DNA of 64,000 nucleotides. It comes from Flagellimonas zhangzhouensis (GTDB lineage: Bacteria > Bacteroidota > Bacteroidia > Flavobacteriales > Flavobacteriaceae). The position numbers were made by a program, and so were the translations under genes. Where the stretch lies: the NCBI RefSeq assembly GCF_900102925.1, contig NZ_FNKI01000003.1, positions 165,452 to 229,451 of the forward strand. Direction: 5' to 3'. The notes under the pieces were generated by a model. It worked only from the letters and a program-made list of their open reading frames with translations, was not told the origin of the DNA and did no database searches. Of the stretch, positions 1 through 7,628 are shown one piece after another (position 1 is the stretch's first letter; every line of letters begins with the position of its first letter).

Positions 1-210
1 GGAAGTGGCTGGCCAAGTTTTGATCGCGAAATTGAAGGTAATGTAGCTTTTGATGTGGATTATGATATTGGTGTAGCCCGCACCGAAGAACATTGTGCTA
101 CATGTGGTGGACACTTGGGCCACGTTTTTAACGATGGACCGCGAAACACTACGGGAGAAAGACACTGTATTAATGGTGTAGCTCTGGACTTTATAGCCGA
201 CAAGAATTAA
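1..210 (+). CDS. msrB: Peptide-methionine (R)-S-oxide reductase MsrB, C-terminal part
   Basis: The gene runs in from the left edge, so only the last 69 residues are present. They begin at the GWPSFD motif and contain the second zinc CxxC pair (CATC), the HLGHVFNDGP motif and the catalytic Cys in RHCIN, all typical of MsrB, which reduces methionine-R-sulfoxide in proteins. The position before GWPSF is GSG here, where the next msrB has GCG; that Cys is a candidate resolving residue, so this copy may be recycled differently. The second msrB starts 20 bases after the stop, so the two probably form one transcript. Identity is secure; signal peptide and full length cannot be seen. Confidence 0.93.
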   Translation, partial: GSGWPSFDREIEGNVAFDVDYDIGVARTEEHCATCGGHLGHVFNDGPRNTTGERHCINGVALDFIADKN

Positions 211-230
211 AAAACCAATCCCAATTTTCG

Positions 231-635
231 ATGGACAAAAAATACGGTGTAGCAAAAACAGAAGCGGAGTGGAAAGAACAACTTTCTGCTGAAGAATATT
301 ATGTATTGCGTCAAAAAGGAACTGAAAGACCCCATACTGGTGAATTCGACCTTCATTTTGAAAACGGCGACTACTTCTGTAAAGCCTGTAACGCCAAATT
401 GTTCGAAAGTGAACATAAATTCCATAGTGGATGCGGTTGGCCTTCCTTTGATGAAGCCGTAGAGGGTGCCATTGAGTACATCAGGGATACTTCGCACGGA
501 ATGATCAGAACCGAAACCGTCTGTGCCAATTGTGGTAGTCATTTGGGCCATGTTTTTAACGATGGTCCGCGAGAAACCACGGGTATGCGCTATTGCATAA
601 ATTCGGTGAGCATCGATTTTGATCCTGAAACCTAA
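231..635 (+). CDS. msrB: Peptide-methionine (R)-S-oxide reductase MsrB
   Basis: Complete 134-residue protein of the usual MsrB length. Zinc is expected to be held by CKAC (Cys50, Cys53) and CANC (Cys98, Cys101). The catalytic Cys122 lies in RYCIN and Cys68 in the SGCGWPSF motif may be the resolving cysteine. HLGHVFNDGP is intact. There is no signal peptide, so it should act in the cytoplasm on R-sulfoxides of methionine, with thioredoxin as the likely reductant (family knowledge). It follows another msrB in tandem and its TAA stop overlaps the ATG of the next gene by one base (TAATG), pointing to translational coupling. Confidence 0.96.
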   Translation: MDKKYGVAKTEAEWKEQLSAEEYYVLRQKGTERPHTGEFDLHFENGDYFCKACNAKLFESEHKFHSGCGWPSFDEAVEGAIEYIRDTSHGMIRTETVCANCGSHLGHVFNDGPRETTGMRYCINSVSIDFDPET

Positions 636-1165
636 TGGACTTTCCTGAAAACTATCTTTCCAACGTCAAATTTGAATTCCATCGGTACAAAACCATGGGG
701 GATGCAACTTTTGATCAATTATCAGAGGAGGATATGCATTGGAAATATGCTGAAACCGATAATTCCATAGCCGTTATTGTTAAACATTTAGCTGGCAATA
801 TGCTGAGTCGGTGGACCCAGTTTTTAACCGAGGATGGCGAAAAATCATGGCGAAACAGAGAATCGGAATTTGTTGATTCCCTAACCTCCAAAGAAGAAAT
901 TTTGGCCTATTGGGAAAAGGGCTGGAACTGTCTATTTACTGCTTTGGACGGCATCAATACCTCCAATTTTGATTCAAAAATCAAAATTCGCGGGGAAGCG
1001 CATACCATAGTGGAAGCCATCAATCGACAATTGGCGCACTACCCCAATCATGTGGGTCAAATAGCCTATATCGGAAAGATGATAAAAGGCAATGATTGGA
1101 TTTCTTTATCCATACCCAAAGGAGGCTCCGACGCCTTTAATAAAAGCATGTTCAAATCGAAATAA
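635..1165 (+). CDS. DinB-superfamily protein (DUF1572 type)
   Basis: 176-residue soluble protein with the four-helix DinB/YfiT layout. His51, His135 and His139 (in HYPNHVGQ) are spaced like the metal-binding His triad of the superfamily, and the start near residue 15 (KFEFHRYKTM) resembles DUF1572 members. Family members bind a divalent metal, and some are thiol transferases using bacillithiol or mycothiol. That would fit a bshC gene elsewhere in this window, but a bacillithiol role is only inference. The gene is coupled to msrB by a one-base stop/start overlap, which suggests a redox or stress context. Substrate unknown. Confidence 0.8.
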   Translation: MDFPENYLSNVKFEFHRYKTMGDATFDQLSEEDMHWKYAETDNSIAVIVKHLAGNMLSRWTQFLTEDGEKSWRNRESEFVDSLTSKEEILAYWEKGWNCLFTALDGINTSNFDSKIKIRGEAHTIVEAINRQLAHYPNHVGQIAYIGKMIKGNDWISLSIPKGGSDAFNKSMFKSK

Positions 1166-1205
1166 TACAGATTTCACAAACTCCTTTATTTTTGAATTTT
1201 TCACC

Positions 1206-1237
1206 TTGGGATTTGGAGTATGATTTCCGTACTTTTG
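1206..1237 (+). promoter_or_regulatory. Bacteroidota-type promoter of lpdA
   Basis: A TTG at 1206-1208 is followed after 21 bases by TACTTTTG at 1230-1237, which fits the flavobacterial consensus TTG-N17-23-TANNTTTG exactly. Transcription should start near 1241, giving a leader of about 50 bases before the lpdA ATG at 1292. Confidence 0.7.
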
Positions 1238-1291
1238 CACCTGCCTAGCATAAAGCTATGCTTCGAATCTAACTATTAAAATAAAAATCTA

Positions 1292-2683
1292 ATGAGCAAG
1301 TTCGATATAATTGTTTTGGGAAGTGGACCAGGTGGATATGTAACCGCTATCAGAGCCTCCCAATTGGGTTTTAAAACCGCTATTATTGAAAAAGAAAGTT
1401 TAGGTGGTGTGTGTTTGAACTGGGGATGTATCCCAACAAAAGCACTACTAAAATCTGCTCAGGTTTTTGAATATTTGAAGCATGCGGGAGATTATGGTCT
1501 AAGCGCTGAAAATGTTGATCACGATTTTGATGCCGTAGTAAAAAGAAGCCGCGGTGTTGCCGAGGGAATGAGCAAAGGTGTTCAGTTCTTGATGAAGAAA
1601 AATAAGATTGAAGTGATCAATGGTTTTGGTAAGGTAAAATCAGGAAAAAAAGTGGCTGTGACTTCAGACGGTGGCGAAACCACTGAATATACTGCTGACC
1701 ACATTATTATAGCAACTGGTGCTCGTAGCCGCGAATTGCCAAGCCTACCACAAGATGGTAAAAAGGTGATCGGTTACCGTGAGGCCATGTCCTTAAAAGA
1801 GCAGCCAAAGAAAATGATTGTTGTAGGTAGTGGCGCCATTGGAATGGAGTTTGCCTATTTCTACCATTCAATGGGTACTGTAGTTACCGTTGTGGAATAC
1901 ATGCCCAACATTGTTCCTGTAGAGGATGAAGATGTTTCCAAGCAATTGGAGCGTAGCTTCAAAAAAACAGGAGTAAAAATCAAAACCTCCGCTGAAGTCA
2001 CTAAAGTGGACACTTCTGGTGAAGGCGTAAAAGCTACCGTAAAAACATCCAAAGGTGAAGAAATTTTGGAAGCTGATATTGTATTATCTGCTGTAGGTAT
2101 CAAAACCAATATTGAAAACATCGGGTTGGAAGATGTTGGAATTGCCACGGATAGAGATAAAATCATGGTAAATGATTACTACCAAACCAACATACCAGGA
2201 TACTATGCCATTGGTGATGTTACCCCTGGACAAGCTTTGGCGCACGTTGCCTCTGCTGAAGGAATTCTTTGTGTTGAAAAAATAGCTGGAATGCACGTAG
2301 AAGCCTTGGATTATGGAAATATTCCTGGTTGTACCTACTGCATCCCAGAAGTAGCATCTGTTGGTTTGACCGAAAAACAGGCCAAAGAAAAAGGATACGA
2401 ACTTAAGATTGGTAAATTCCCATTCTCTGCAAGTGGTAAAGCCAAAGCAGCAGGAAATCCAGATGGTTTTGTAAAAGTAATTTTCGATGCCAAATACGGT
2501 GAGTGGTTAGGTTGCCACATGATCGGTGTTGGCGTTACCGATATGATTGCAGAAGCGGTTGTTGCAAGAAAATTGGAAACCACTGGACACGAAATCCTAA
2601 AAGCAGTTCACCCACACCCTACCATGAGTGAGGCTGTGATGGAAGCTGTTGCGGATGCCTACGATGAAGTTATCCACCTTTAA
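1292..2683 (+). CDS. lpdA: Dihydrolipoyl dehydrogenase (E3)
   Basis: 463 residues, the standard E3 length. FAD-binding GSGPGGY lies at residues 10-16, the redox disulfide Cys41/Cys46 in GGVCLNWGCIPTK, a second Rossmann motif GSGAIGMEF binds NAD, and the C-terminal HPHPTMSEAV carries the His-Glu active-site pair of the dimer interface. It reoxidises lipoamide on the E2 cores of pyruvate, 2-oxoglutarate and branched-chain dehydrogenases and on the glycine cleavage H protein. No E1/E2 gene is nearby, so it is probably a shared E3. It has its own promoter at 1206-1237. Confidence 0.97.
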   Translation: MSKFDIIVLGSGPGGYVTAIRASQLGFKTAIIEKESLGGVCLNWGCIPTKALLKSAQVFEYLKHAGDYGLSAENVDHDFDAVVKRSRGVAEGMSKGVQFLMKKNKIEVINGFGKVKSGKKVAVTSDGGETTEYTADHIIIATGARSRELPSLPQDGKKVIGYREAMSLKEQPKKMIVVGSGAIGMEFAYFYHSMGTVVTVVEYMPNIVPVEDEDVSKQLERSFKKTGVKIKTSAEVTKVDTSGEGVKATVKTSKGEEILEADIVLSAVGIKTNIENIGLEDVGIATDRDKIMVNDYYQTNIPGYYAIGDVTPGQALAHVASAEGILCVEKIAGMHVEALDYGNIPGCTYCIPEVASVGLTEKQAKEKGYELKIGKFPFSASGKAKAAGNPDGFVKVIFDAKYGEWLGCHMIGVGVTDMIAEAVVARKLETTGHEILKAVHPHPTMSEAVMEAVADAYDEVIHL

Positions 2684-2691
2684 TCGCAAAC

Positions 2692-2973
2692 ATGCTTAAA
2701 ATTTTTAGGGCCACCGCCATTTTAGAGGGCATTTCCTATTTGCTGTTGTTTGGCATGAGCATGCCATTAAAACATTGGGCAGATATTGCCGAACCCAACC
2801 AAGTTGTGGGTATGGCACATGGAATTTTGTTTATCCTTTATGTGGTTGTGGCCGTAGTTTTTTGCTGGGAGCGCAAATGGAGCCTTAAAAGGTTTTTTGT
2901 ACTCTTTGTTGCGTCCCTTCTACCTTTTGGGACATTTTATGCCGATAAAAAATATTTGAAAGAGTTAGCCTAG
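2692..2973 (+). CDS. DUF3817 family small membrane protein
   Basis: 93-residue integral membrane protein with three predicted helices: about residues 10-30 (EGISYLLLFGMSMPLKHW), 42-60 (MAHGILFILYVVVAVVFCW) and 66-83. The EGISYLLL start, the conserved G-M-AHG and the final PFG-F--DK match DUF3817, a family of unknown function in the cytoplasmic membrane. It starts 8 bases after lpdA, so it is probably cotranscribed. The last 9 bases overlap the convergent aroQ gene. Confidence 0.82.
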   Translation: MLKIFRATAILEGISYLLLFGMSMPLKHWADIAEPNQVVGMAHGILFILYVVVAVVFCWERKWSLKRFFVLFVASLLPFGTFYADKKYLKELA

Positions 2974-3381
2974 AAAACTCTGAATGGCCAAATCATAACT
3001 TTGGAGTCCAAACCCAAGGATGACACCTTTGGCGCCTGGTGAAATATAGGAAACATGGCGATACTCCTCTCTTTTGTGGGTATTGGAAATATGCACCTCA
3101 ACTACTGGAGTTGTAATTGCTTTAACTGCATCACCTATGCCAACAGAAGTATGTGTGTAAGCTGCGGCGTTTAAAATAATGCCATCAAAACTGAAACCGA
3201 CTTCTTGAATTTTACCTATGAGTTCCCCTTCAATATTGGACTGGAAATATTCCAGTTCAGCTTGAGGGAATTTTTGCTGTAGAGTTTCAAAATAGGTCTC
3301 AAAAGTGGTACTTCCGTATACTTCGGGTTCTCTCTTACCCAACAAATTCAAATTTGGGCCATTAATGATCATTAGTTTCAT
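2965..3381 (-). CDS. aroQ: Type II 3-dehydroquinate dehydratase
   Basis: 138 residues, normal for the dodecameric type II enzyme that converts 3-dehydroquinate to 3-dehydroshikimate in the shikimate pathway. Visible motifs are NGPNLNLLGKREPEVYG with active-site Arg17 and Tyr23, Asn71 in ILNAAAYTHTS, His97 in EVHISN, and Arg108 in YRHVSY. A TANNTTTG box ends only five bases before the ATG, so the mRNA is probably leaderless. xerD lies close by and reads the other way; I recall this pairing from other flavobacterial genomes. The 3' end overlaps the DUF3817 gene by 9 bases. Confidence 0.96.
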   Translation of the reverse strand: MKLMIINGPNLNLLGKREPEVYGSTTFETYFETLQQKFPQAELEYFQSNIEGELIGKIQEVGFSFDGIILNAAAYTHTSVGIGDAVKAITTPVVEVHISNTHKREEYRHVSYISPGAKGVILGFGLQSYDLAIQSFLG

Positions 3382-3386
3382 GCAAT

Positions 3387-3394
3387 CAAAAATA
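3387..3394 (-). promoter_or_regulatory. -7 box of aroQ, start-proximal
   Basis: On the minus strand TATTTTTG matches TANNTTTG. Five bases separate it from the aroQ ATG (3381). With a -7 box ending about 3-4 bases before +1, the transcript would begin at or next to the ATG. No clean TTG is seen 17-23 bases upstream, so the -33 element is weak. Confidence 0.5.
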
Positions 3395-3405
3395 CAATAA
3401 AAAGG

Positions 3406-3430
3406 AAAGGACGGAGAAATTCCGTCCTTT
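3406..3430 (-). terminator. Rho-independent terminator after the 152-residue beta-barrel gene
   Basis: Perfect 10-base stem AAAGGACGGA / TCCGTCCTTT with a five-base loop. On the minus strand the stem is followed by CCTTTTTATTG. It lies between the stop at 3453 and aroQ and should separate the two transcripts. Confidence 0.75.
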
Positions 3431-3452
3431 TAGCCTTAAAATCTTATGTATT

Positions 3453-3911
3453 TTAATTAAAAGCAAACTGCATCCCAAAGCCAAAGGCTCCGATGGCATT
3501 ATCACCTTCACTTAACACGATAGCAGGTCGCCAATCAAAGTTGACCACAAATGGAACCCCATTTACTTTAAAGTCCAATCCAAGGTGAGGACGCAAGGCA
3601 AATCCATTATCAACATCCTTATAAAACACAATGCTCGGTCCCACACCCGCGTACCAGCGAAGTCCTCTAGCACCTACTATTCCTTTGTGATAGGAATATA
3701 AGAAGGTAACCATGGTAGCATTGTCCTCAAAAAGAAAATCAGCTTGGCCCACATGATGGTCAGAGAAAAAATATTTTCCCGATGCTCCAAAAAAAGTGGC
3801 TTCATCATAAATATCGATGCCCAACCCCAAGGCAGCTTTATAATTGGTTTGTGCCTGTACGGCCATAGATCCCAGCATAGCAAATGCCAAAACAAAAAGT
3901 AATTTTTTCAT
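3453..3911 (-). CDS. Small outer-membrane beta-barrel protein
   Basis: 152 residues with a clear signal peptide (MKKLLFVLAFAMLGSMAVQAQ, cleavage after AQA). The mature part is a series of short amphipathic strands with aromatic girdle residues and ends in Phe-Asn (FGMQFAFN), as expected for a small eight-stranded barrel. No family name can be given. It lies 74 bases downstream of another predicted barrel gene on the same strand and is followed by a terminator. A structural or porin-like role in the outer membrane is inference. Confidence 0.78.
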   Translation of the reverse strand: MKKLLFVLAFAMLGSMAVQAQTNYKAALGLGIDIYDEATFFGASGKYFFSDHHVGQADFLFEDNATMVTFLYSYHKGIVGARGLRWYAGVGPSIVFYKDVDNGFALRPHLGLDFKVNGVPFVVNFDWRPAIVLSEGDNAIGAFGFGMQFAFN

Positions 3912-3985
3912 TTTATAAGTATTAATTGGTTAAGTATTCATGGTTCAACTGTCCGATTTGGGGTTATGAACAGTCTTTATTTTTT

Positions 3986-4504
3986 TTAAAAAAGGAACAA
4001 AAGTCCCAAGGCAACCATTGAAAAGCTCGCTCCATTGTTGCTAATAGTAATGTAAGAAGCGTTCAATTCCGTGTTACCCGTTATGTTATATCCAATGCTT
4101 GGTCTCAAATAAAACCCACCGTCATTTTCTTCATTTACACCTACGGCATATCCGATATCAGCACCCAATTTAAATTGATAGGTCGGGTACATTCTAATAG
4201 CTCCAGCAACAGGAATAAATTGAATATCCTCAAAAGAATAGCCAATTGTACCACCCGCAACGGTATCCGATTCTCCAAAAGCGTGAATATAACCACTGGC
4301 CAAGCCTAAATCGAAAAGCTCAGAAACACTCCAATGGTGTGCTAAATCCAATCCCAAGCCAAAACTTGAGAAATCGGAATAATCCCCTACTGGAATACCA
4401 GCAAATACACCTGCTTTAAAGCTACTTCTGTCCACTTGTTGTGCCGTGGCCACAAAGCCAAGGGCCATAATTGCCACTACTGCTAATAAAATCTGTTTTT
4501 TCAT
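3986..4504 (-). CDS. Outer-membrane beta-barrel protein
   Basis: 172 residues. Signal peptide MKKQILLAVVAIMALGFVATAQ, then alternating strands (for example FKLGADIGYAVGVN and FYLRPSIGYNITG) ending with the C-terminal aromatic strand MVALGLLFLF. This is the general pattern of outer-membrane protein beta-barrel domains of Bacteroidota. It precedes a second small barrel gene, so the two may be cotranscribed. The 226-base gap between it and xerD holds the promoters of both genes and nothing else I can identify. Confidence 0.78.
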   Translation of the reverse strand: MKKQILLAVVAIMALGFVATAQQVDRSSFKAGVFAGIPVGDYSDFSSFGLGLDLAHHWSVSELFDLGLASGYIHAFGESDTVAGGTIGYSFEDIQFIPVAGAIRMYPTYQFKLGADIGYAVGVNEENDGGFYLRPSIGYNITGNTELNASYITISNNGASFSMVALGLLFLF

Positions 4505-4718
4505 TGTTAAAGTTTTACTAATGCCTAACGCAATCGCTTAGGTATTAGTGTATAGAATGCGCTATAAATCCTACAAAAAACCATTAAATTGAGCGTTTGT
4601 TTTAACTCGACGGTGAAAATATTTCTTTACATCCATTTTTGATTCTTCCGTTTGACGAATACTGGTTTTGAATTGACCAATGCCCTTTTACAATTAAATT
4701 TTACGTCAATATTGTATT

Positions 4719-4726
4719 TATCTTTA
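4719..4726 (+). promoter_or_regulatory. Possible -7 box of xerD, start-proximal
   Basis: TATCTTTA differs from TANNTTTG only in the last base and ends four bases before the xerD ATG at 4731. If it is used, the xerD transcript would be leaderless, as also suggested for aroQ, guaA and rlmD. Confidence 0.35.
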
Positions 4727-4730
4727 CCCT

Positions 4731-5636
4731 ATGAACTGGGAACAGGCAATTAATGATTACCGTAACTACCTAAAAATTGAACGTGGCCTGTCCAAGAACT
4801 CCATCGTTAATTATACGTTGGACCTCCAAAAATTGGTGCAATACCTCAACGACCATGAAATAGAGGAAAAGCCCATTAAAATTGACCGTGAAATAGTTCA
4901 ACAGTTTATTTATGATATTGCCAAAACAGTTAACCCCCGAACACAGGCACGTATTATTTCAGGATTAAAGGGATTTTTCAATTATTTGGTGTTTGAAGAT
5001 TATCGGGAGGACAATCCGATGGATTTGATCGAAACGCCAAAAATTGGACGAAAACTTCCTGATACACTTTCTGTAGACGAAATCAACGATTTGATAAAGG
5101 CCATTGATCTTTCCAAACCTGAAGGGGAACGCAACAGAGCCATTTTAGAAACCCTATACGGATGTGGGCTACGTGTTTCGGAATTGGTTGGTTTAAAACT
5201 ATCCGACTTATTTTTTGAAGAAGATTTCATAAAAGTGACAGGAAAAGGAAGCAAGCAACGGTTTGTACCCATAAGTGATGTCAATAAAAAATACATCAAT
5301 ATTTACCATAAAGAGATTAGAGTTCATCTTCCCATTCAAAAGGAACATGAAGATTTTGTTTTTCTCAACAGACGTGGAAAGCAATTAACACGCGCAATGA
5401 TATTCACTATTATCAAACGCTTGGCCGAACAAATTGGGCTCAAAAAGAACATCAGTCCGCATACCTTTCGGCATTCATTCGCCACCCATCTTTTGGAAAA
5501 CGGTGCCGACCTTAGGGCCATTCAACAAATGTTGGGACATGAAAGCATTACAACTACCGAAGTGTACATGCACGTAAATCGAAAACACCTCACAGATGTT
5601 CTCGAAAAATATCATCCTAGAAAGATTGAGGATTAA
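4731..5636 (+). CDS. xerD: Tyrosine recombinase XerD (XerC/XerD type)
   Basis: 301 residues, typical for Xer. An N-terminal SAM-like core-binding domain (about 1-90; INDYRNYLKIERGLS) precedes the catalytic domain. The full active set is present: Arg148 (CGLRVSEL), Lys172 (GKGSKQR), His244 and Arg247 (HTFRHSF), His270 (LGHESITTTEVY) and the nucleophile Tyr279. Xer recombinases resolve chromosome dimers at dif near the FtsK septum. The gene stands alone near aroQ with no integrase-type attachment site, which argues for the housekeeping enzyme rather than a mobile element. XerC and XerD cannot be separated with certainty; D is chosen from recalled flavobacterial homologues. Confidence 0.9.
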   Translation: MNWEQAINDYRNYLKIERGLSKNSIVNYTLDLQKLVQYLNDHEIEEKPIKIDREIVQQFIYDIAKTVNPRTQARIISGLKGFFNYLVFEDYREDNPMDLIETPKIGRKLPDTLSVDEINDLIKAIDLSKPEGERNRAILETLYGCGLRVSELVGLKLSDLFFEEDFIKVTGKGSKQRFVPISDVNKKYINIYHKEIRVHLPIQKEHEDFVFLNRRGKQLTRAMIFTIIKRLAEQIGLKKNISPHTFRHSFATHLLENGADLRAIQQMLGHESITTTEVYMHVNRKHLTDVLEKYHPRKIED

Positions 5637-6145
5637 AATTTTACTCGAGTTCCCAATTCAATTCGGGTATTTACATCCTCTAATCCTAAACTATGAAAGT
5701 CATAGGTTCCCAGAGGTTGCACCAACTTTATTCCCATCATCATATTGGGGCGAATATCTTTTTCAACTCCGAAAAACAATTCTTGTCTAGGCACTGGATT
5801 TGGAAATCCTTTACCTTCATTGTATAAATCCCACTCTTGCTGATAACCGCCAATAACACTTGTGGTTTCGCTGATTCGTTGCTTTAAACGAGCTGCCAAT
5901 TTAAGCCGATCCGCACCCCATCTTCGGTAATGTTCACCACCTAATCCGATTTCAGTATTTTCCCAAATACGACCATTGATTCGGAACCATCCGTAATGAT
6001 CTATTTCGTTAAAACTTGGATAAGTAAAACCTTCTATGTAAAAAAAGGAATCCTTCTCGGGTTCTTCAAGTTGTATCGCTTGGCTATAGCCAATTTGACC
6101 CAATAGCACTAGTAGCGCTATATGATAATTGTGTAGTTTGAACAT
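5633..6145 (-). CDS. Exported hypothetical protein, probable outer-membrane barrel
   Basis: 170 residues. An N-terminal signal segment (HIALLVLLGQIGYSQA) is followed by alternating strands such as WFRINGRIWENTEIGLGGEHY and LKLAARLKQRISETTSVIGGYQQE, ending in RIELGTRVKF. The terminal Phe and strand pattern fit a small outer-membrane barrel. I recognise no named family. The 3' end overlaps the convergent xerD stop by four bases. Confidence 0.68.
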   Translation of the reverse strand: MFKLHNYHIALLVLLGQIGYSQAIQLEEPEKDSFFYIEGFTYPSFNEIDHYGWFRINGRIWENTEIGLGGEHYRRWGADRLKLAARLKQRISETTSVIGGYQQEWDLYNEGKGFPNPVPRQELFFGVEKDIRPNMMMGIKLVQPLGTYDFHSLGLEDVNTRIELGTRVKF

Positions 6146-6219
6146 GGTAAGTGTTTGACAATGAAGTTACCATGTTTAATGTATCCTCCACCTATATTAG
6201 TGAAACTTTAACCTTTAGG

Positions 6220-7527
6220 TTATTCTTGTTTGAGCGTATCCCGCTCTGCTCTATTTTGCTTTTTGAACGGACGGATAATCAATCGGGCTTCACGGTCGAA
6301 GCGAATATAATTGTACACCCAATTGATAAAAACCACTACCCTATTCCTAAATCCAATCAAAAAATAAAGGTGAACGAACATCCAAACAAACCAAGCAAAA
6401 ACACCTTGAAATCGAATATTCGGCATATCGACAACGGCTTTGTTTCTTCCTACGGTTGCCATACTACCCTTATCCCGATATTTAAACGGTTTCATGGGAA
6501 TATCATCAATCAACCGAACAAGGTTTTCCCCTAAATTTCTTCCTTGTTGAATTGCGGGTTGCGCCATCATCGGATGTCCATGTGGAAATGCTTCCGTCTC
6601 CATTTGTGCTACATCACCAATGGCAAACACCCCCTCAACACCCTGAACTTGGTTAAACTGATCCACCTTTAATCGATTGCCTCTGGCCAACAAGTTTTCA
6701 GCATCCAATCCTTTAACGCCAACAGCACGTACTCCCGCAGCCCAAACCAAAGTTGCTGCCTCAAAAACGGTATCGCAATCAGTGCTGACAACTTTTCCAT
6801 CGTAATCGGTTACCCGAATATTTTTCCACACATTCACCCCGAGTTTTTCCAGAAACCTTTCCGCCTTTTCGGATGCCTGTTCACTCATCGCAGGTAAAAT
6901 TCTATCTCCACTCTGGATCAAATTTATTTGTGCCCGTCGGGTATCCAAATCAGGGTAATCTTTAGGTAAAATCCCCTTTTTAATTTCTGCCAAGGCTCCT
7001 GCCAACTCCACTCCAGTTGGGCCACCTCCGACAATCACAAAATTCATGAGAGCCTCTCTTTCGTGTAAATTATCTGTGAGGAGGGCTTGCTCAAAATTCT
7101 CCAATATCAAGCTTCGCAAATTCAAGGCCTGTGGAATGGTCTTCATGGCCATGCCGTTGTTTTCAATGCCTTTATTGCCGAAATAATTGGTTTCAGAACC
7201 CGTAGCGATCACCAGATAATCAAAAGTCATCTCCCCGATATTGGTTTTGATACTTTTCTTATCGGTGTCTACCTCCATCACATTGGCCAACCTAAAATAA
7301 AAATTAGGGTAGCCCTGCAATACTTTTCGAATTGGATAGGCAATGGAATCTGGCTCAAGTCCACCTGTGGAAACCTGATAAAGCAGAGGCTGAAAATTAT
7401 GATAGTTATGCTTGTCCAGAAGGACAACTTGGGCATCTTTGTTACTTAATTTTTTAGCTAGGGCAATGCCCCCAAAGCCACCTCCGATGATTACAATTCG
7501 GGGATAACTTGACTGTGGAATATTCAT
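6220..7527 (-). CDS. ndh: Type II NADH:quinone oxidoreductase (NDH-2 family)
   Basis: FAD/NAD(P)-dependent oxidoreductase of 435 residues from the chosen start. An FAD motif IVIIGGGFGGIALAKKL lies near the N terminus, a second Rossmann motif VIVGGGPTGVELAGAL follows mid-protein, then VFAIGDVAQ. The C-terminal segment (FAWFVWMFVHLYFLIGFRNR) is the membrane-anchoring region seen in NDH-2. It passes electrons from NADH to menaquinone without proton pumping. I start it at ATG 7527 (MNIPQSS), not at the upstream in-frame ATG 7569, because a TAAATTTG promoter box lies between them. It is divergent from the M20 amidohydrolase. Confidence 0.9.
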   Translation of the reverse strand: MNIPQSSYPRIVIIGGGFGGIALAKKLSNKDAQVVLLDKHNYHNFQPLLYQVSTGGLEPDSIAYPIRKVLQGYPNFYFRLANVMEVDTDKKSIKTNIGEMTFDYLVIATGSETNYFGNKGIENNGMAMKTIPQALNLRSLILENFEQALLTDNLHEREALMNFVIVGGGPTGVELAGALAEIKKGILPKDYPDLDTRRAQINLIQSGDRILPAMSEQASEKAERFLEKLGVNVWKNIRVTDYDGKVVSTDCDTVFEAATLVWAAGVRAVGVKGLDAENLLARGNRLKVDQFNQVQGVEGVFAIGDVAQMETEAFPHGHPMMAQPAIQQGRNLGENLVRLIDDIPMKPFKYRDKGSMATVGRNKAVVDMPNIRFQGVFAWFVWMFVHLYFLIGFRNRVVVFINWVYNYIRFDREARLIIRPFKKQNRAERDTLKQE

Positions 7528-7541
7528 GCTTGACATGCCAA

Positions 7542-7549
7542 CAAATTTA
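7542..7549 (-). promoter_or_regulatory. -7 box of the NDH-2 gene
   Basis: TAAATTTG on the minus strand is a perfect TANNTTTG. It lies 14 bases before the ATG at 7527 and downstream of the alternative ATG at 7569, and so decides the start. No clear TTG is visible at the -33 distance. Confidence 0.55.
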
Positions 7550-7628
7550 CGTATTCCCGTGCAGGGCATAACACGTAAGGTAGGGTTTTTTAGTATCTTT
7601 AGCGCCTAACTCAATAAAACTCCTAACA

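Noticed and set aside
4731..5636. Tyrosine recombinase as sign of an integrative element
   Set aside because: Length, motifs and the aroQ neighbourhood fit chromosomal XerD; no attachment repeats, tRNA target or mobility genes are nearby.
6151..6534. Open frame of 127 codons on the plus strand
   Set aside because: Mostly antisense to the NDH-2 gene, with no recognisable protein features.
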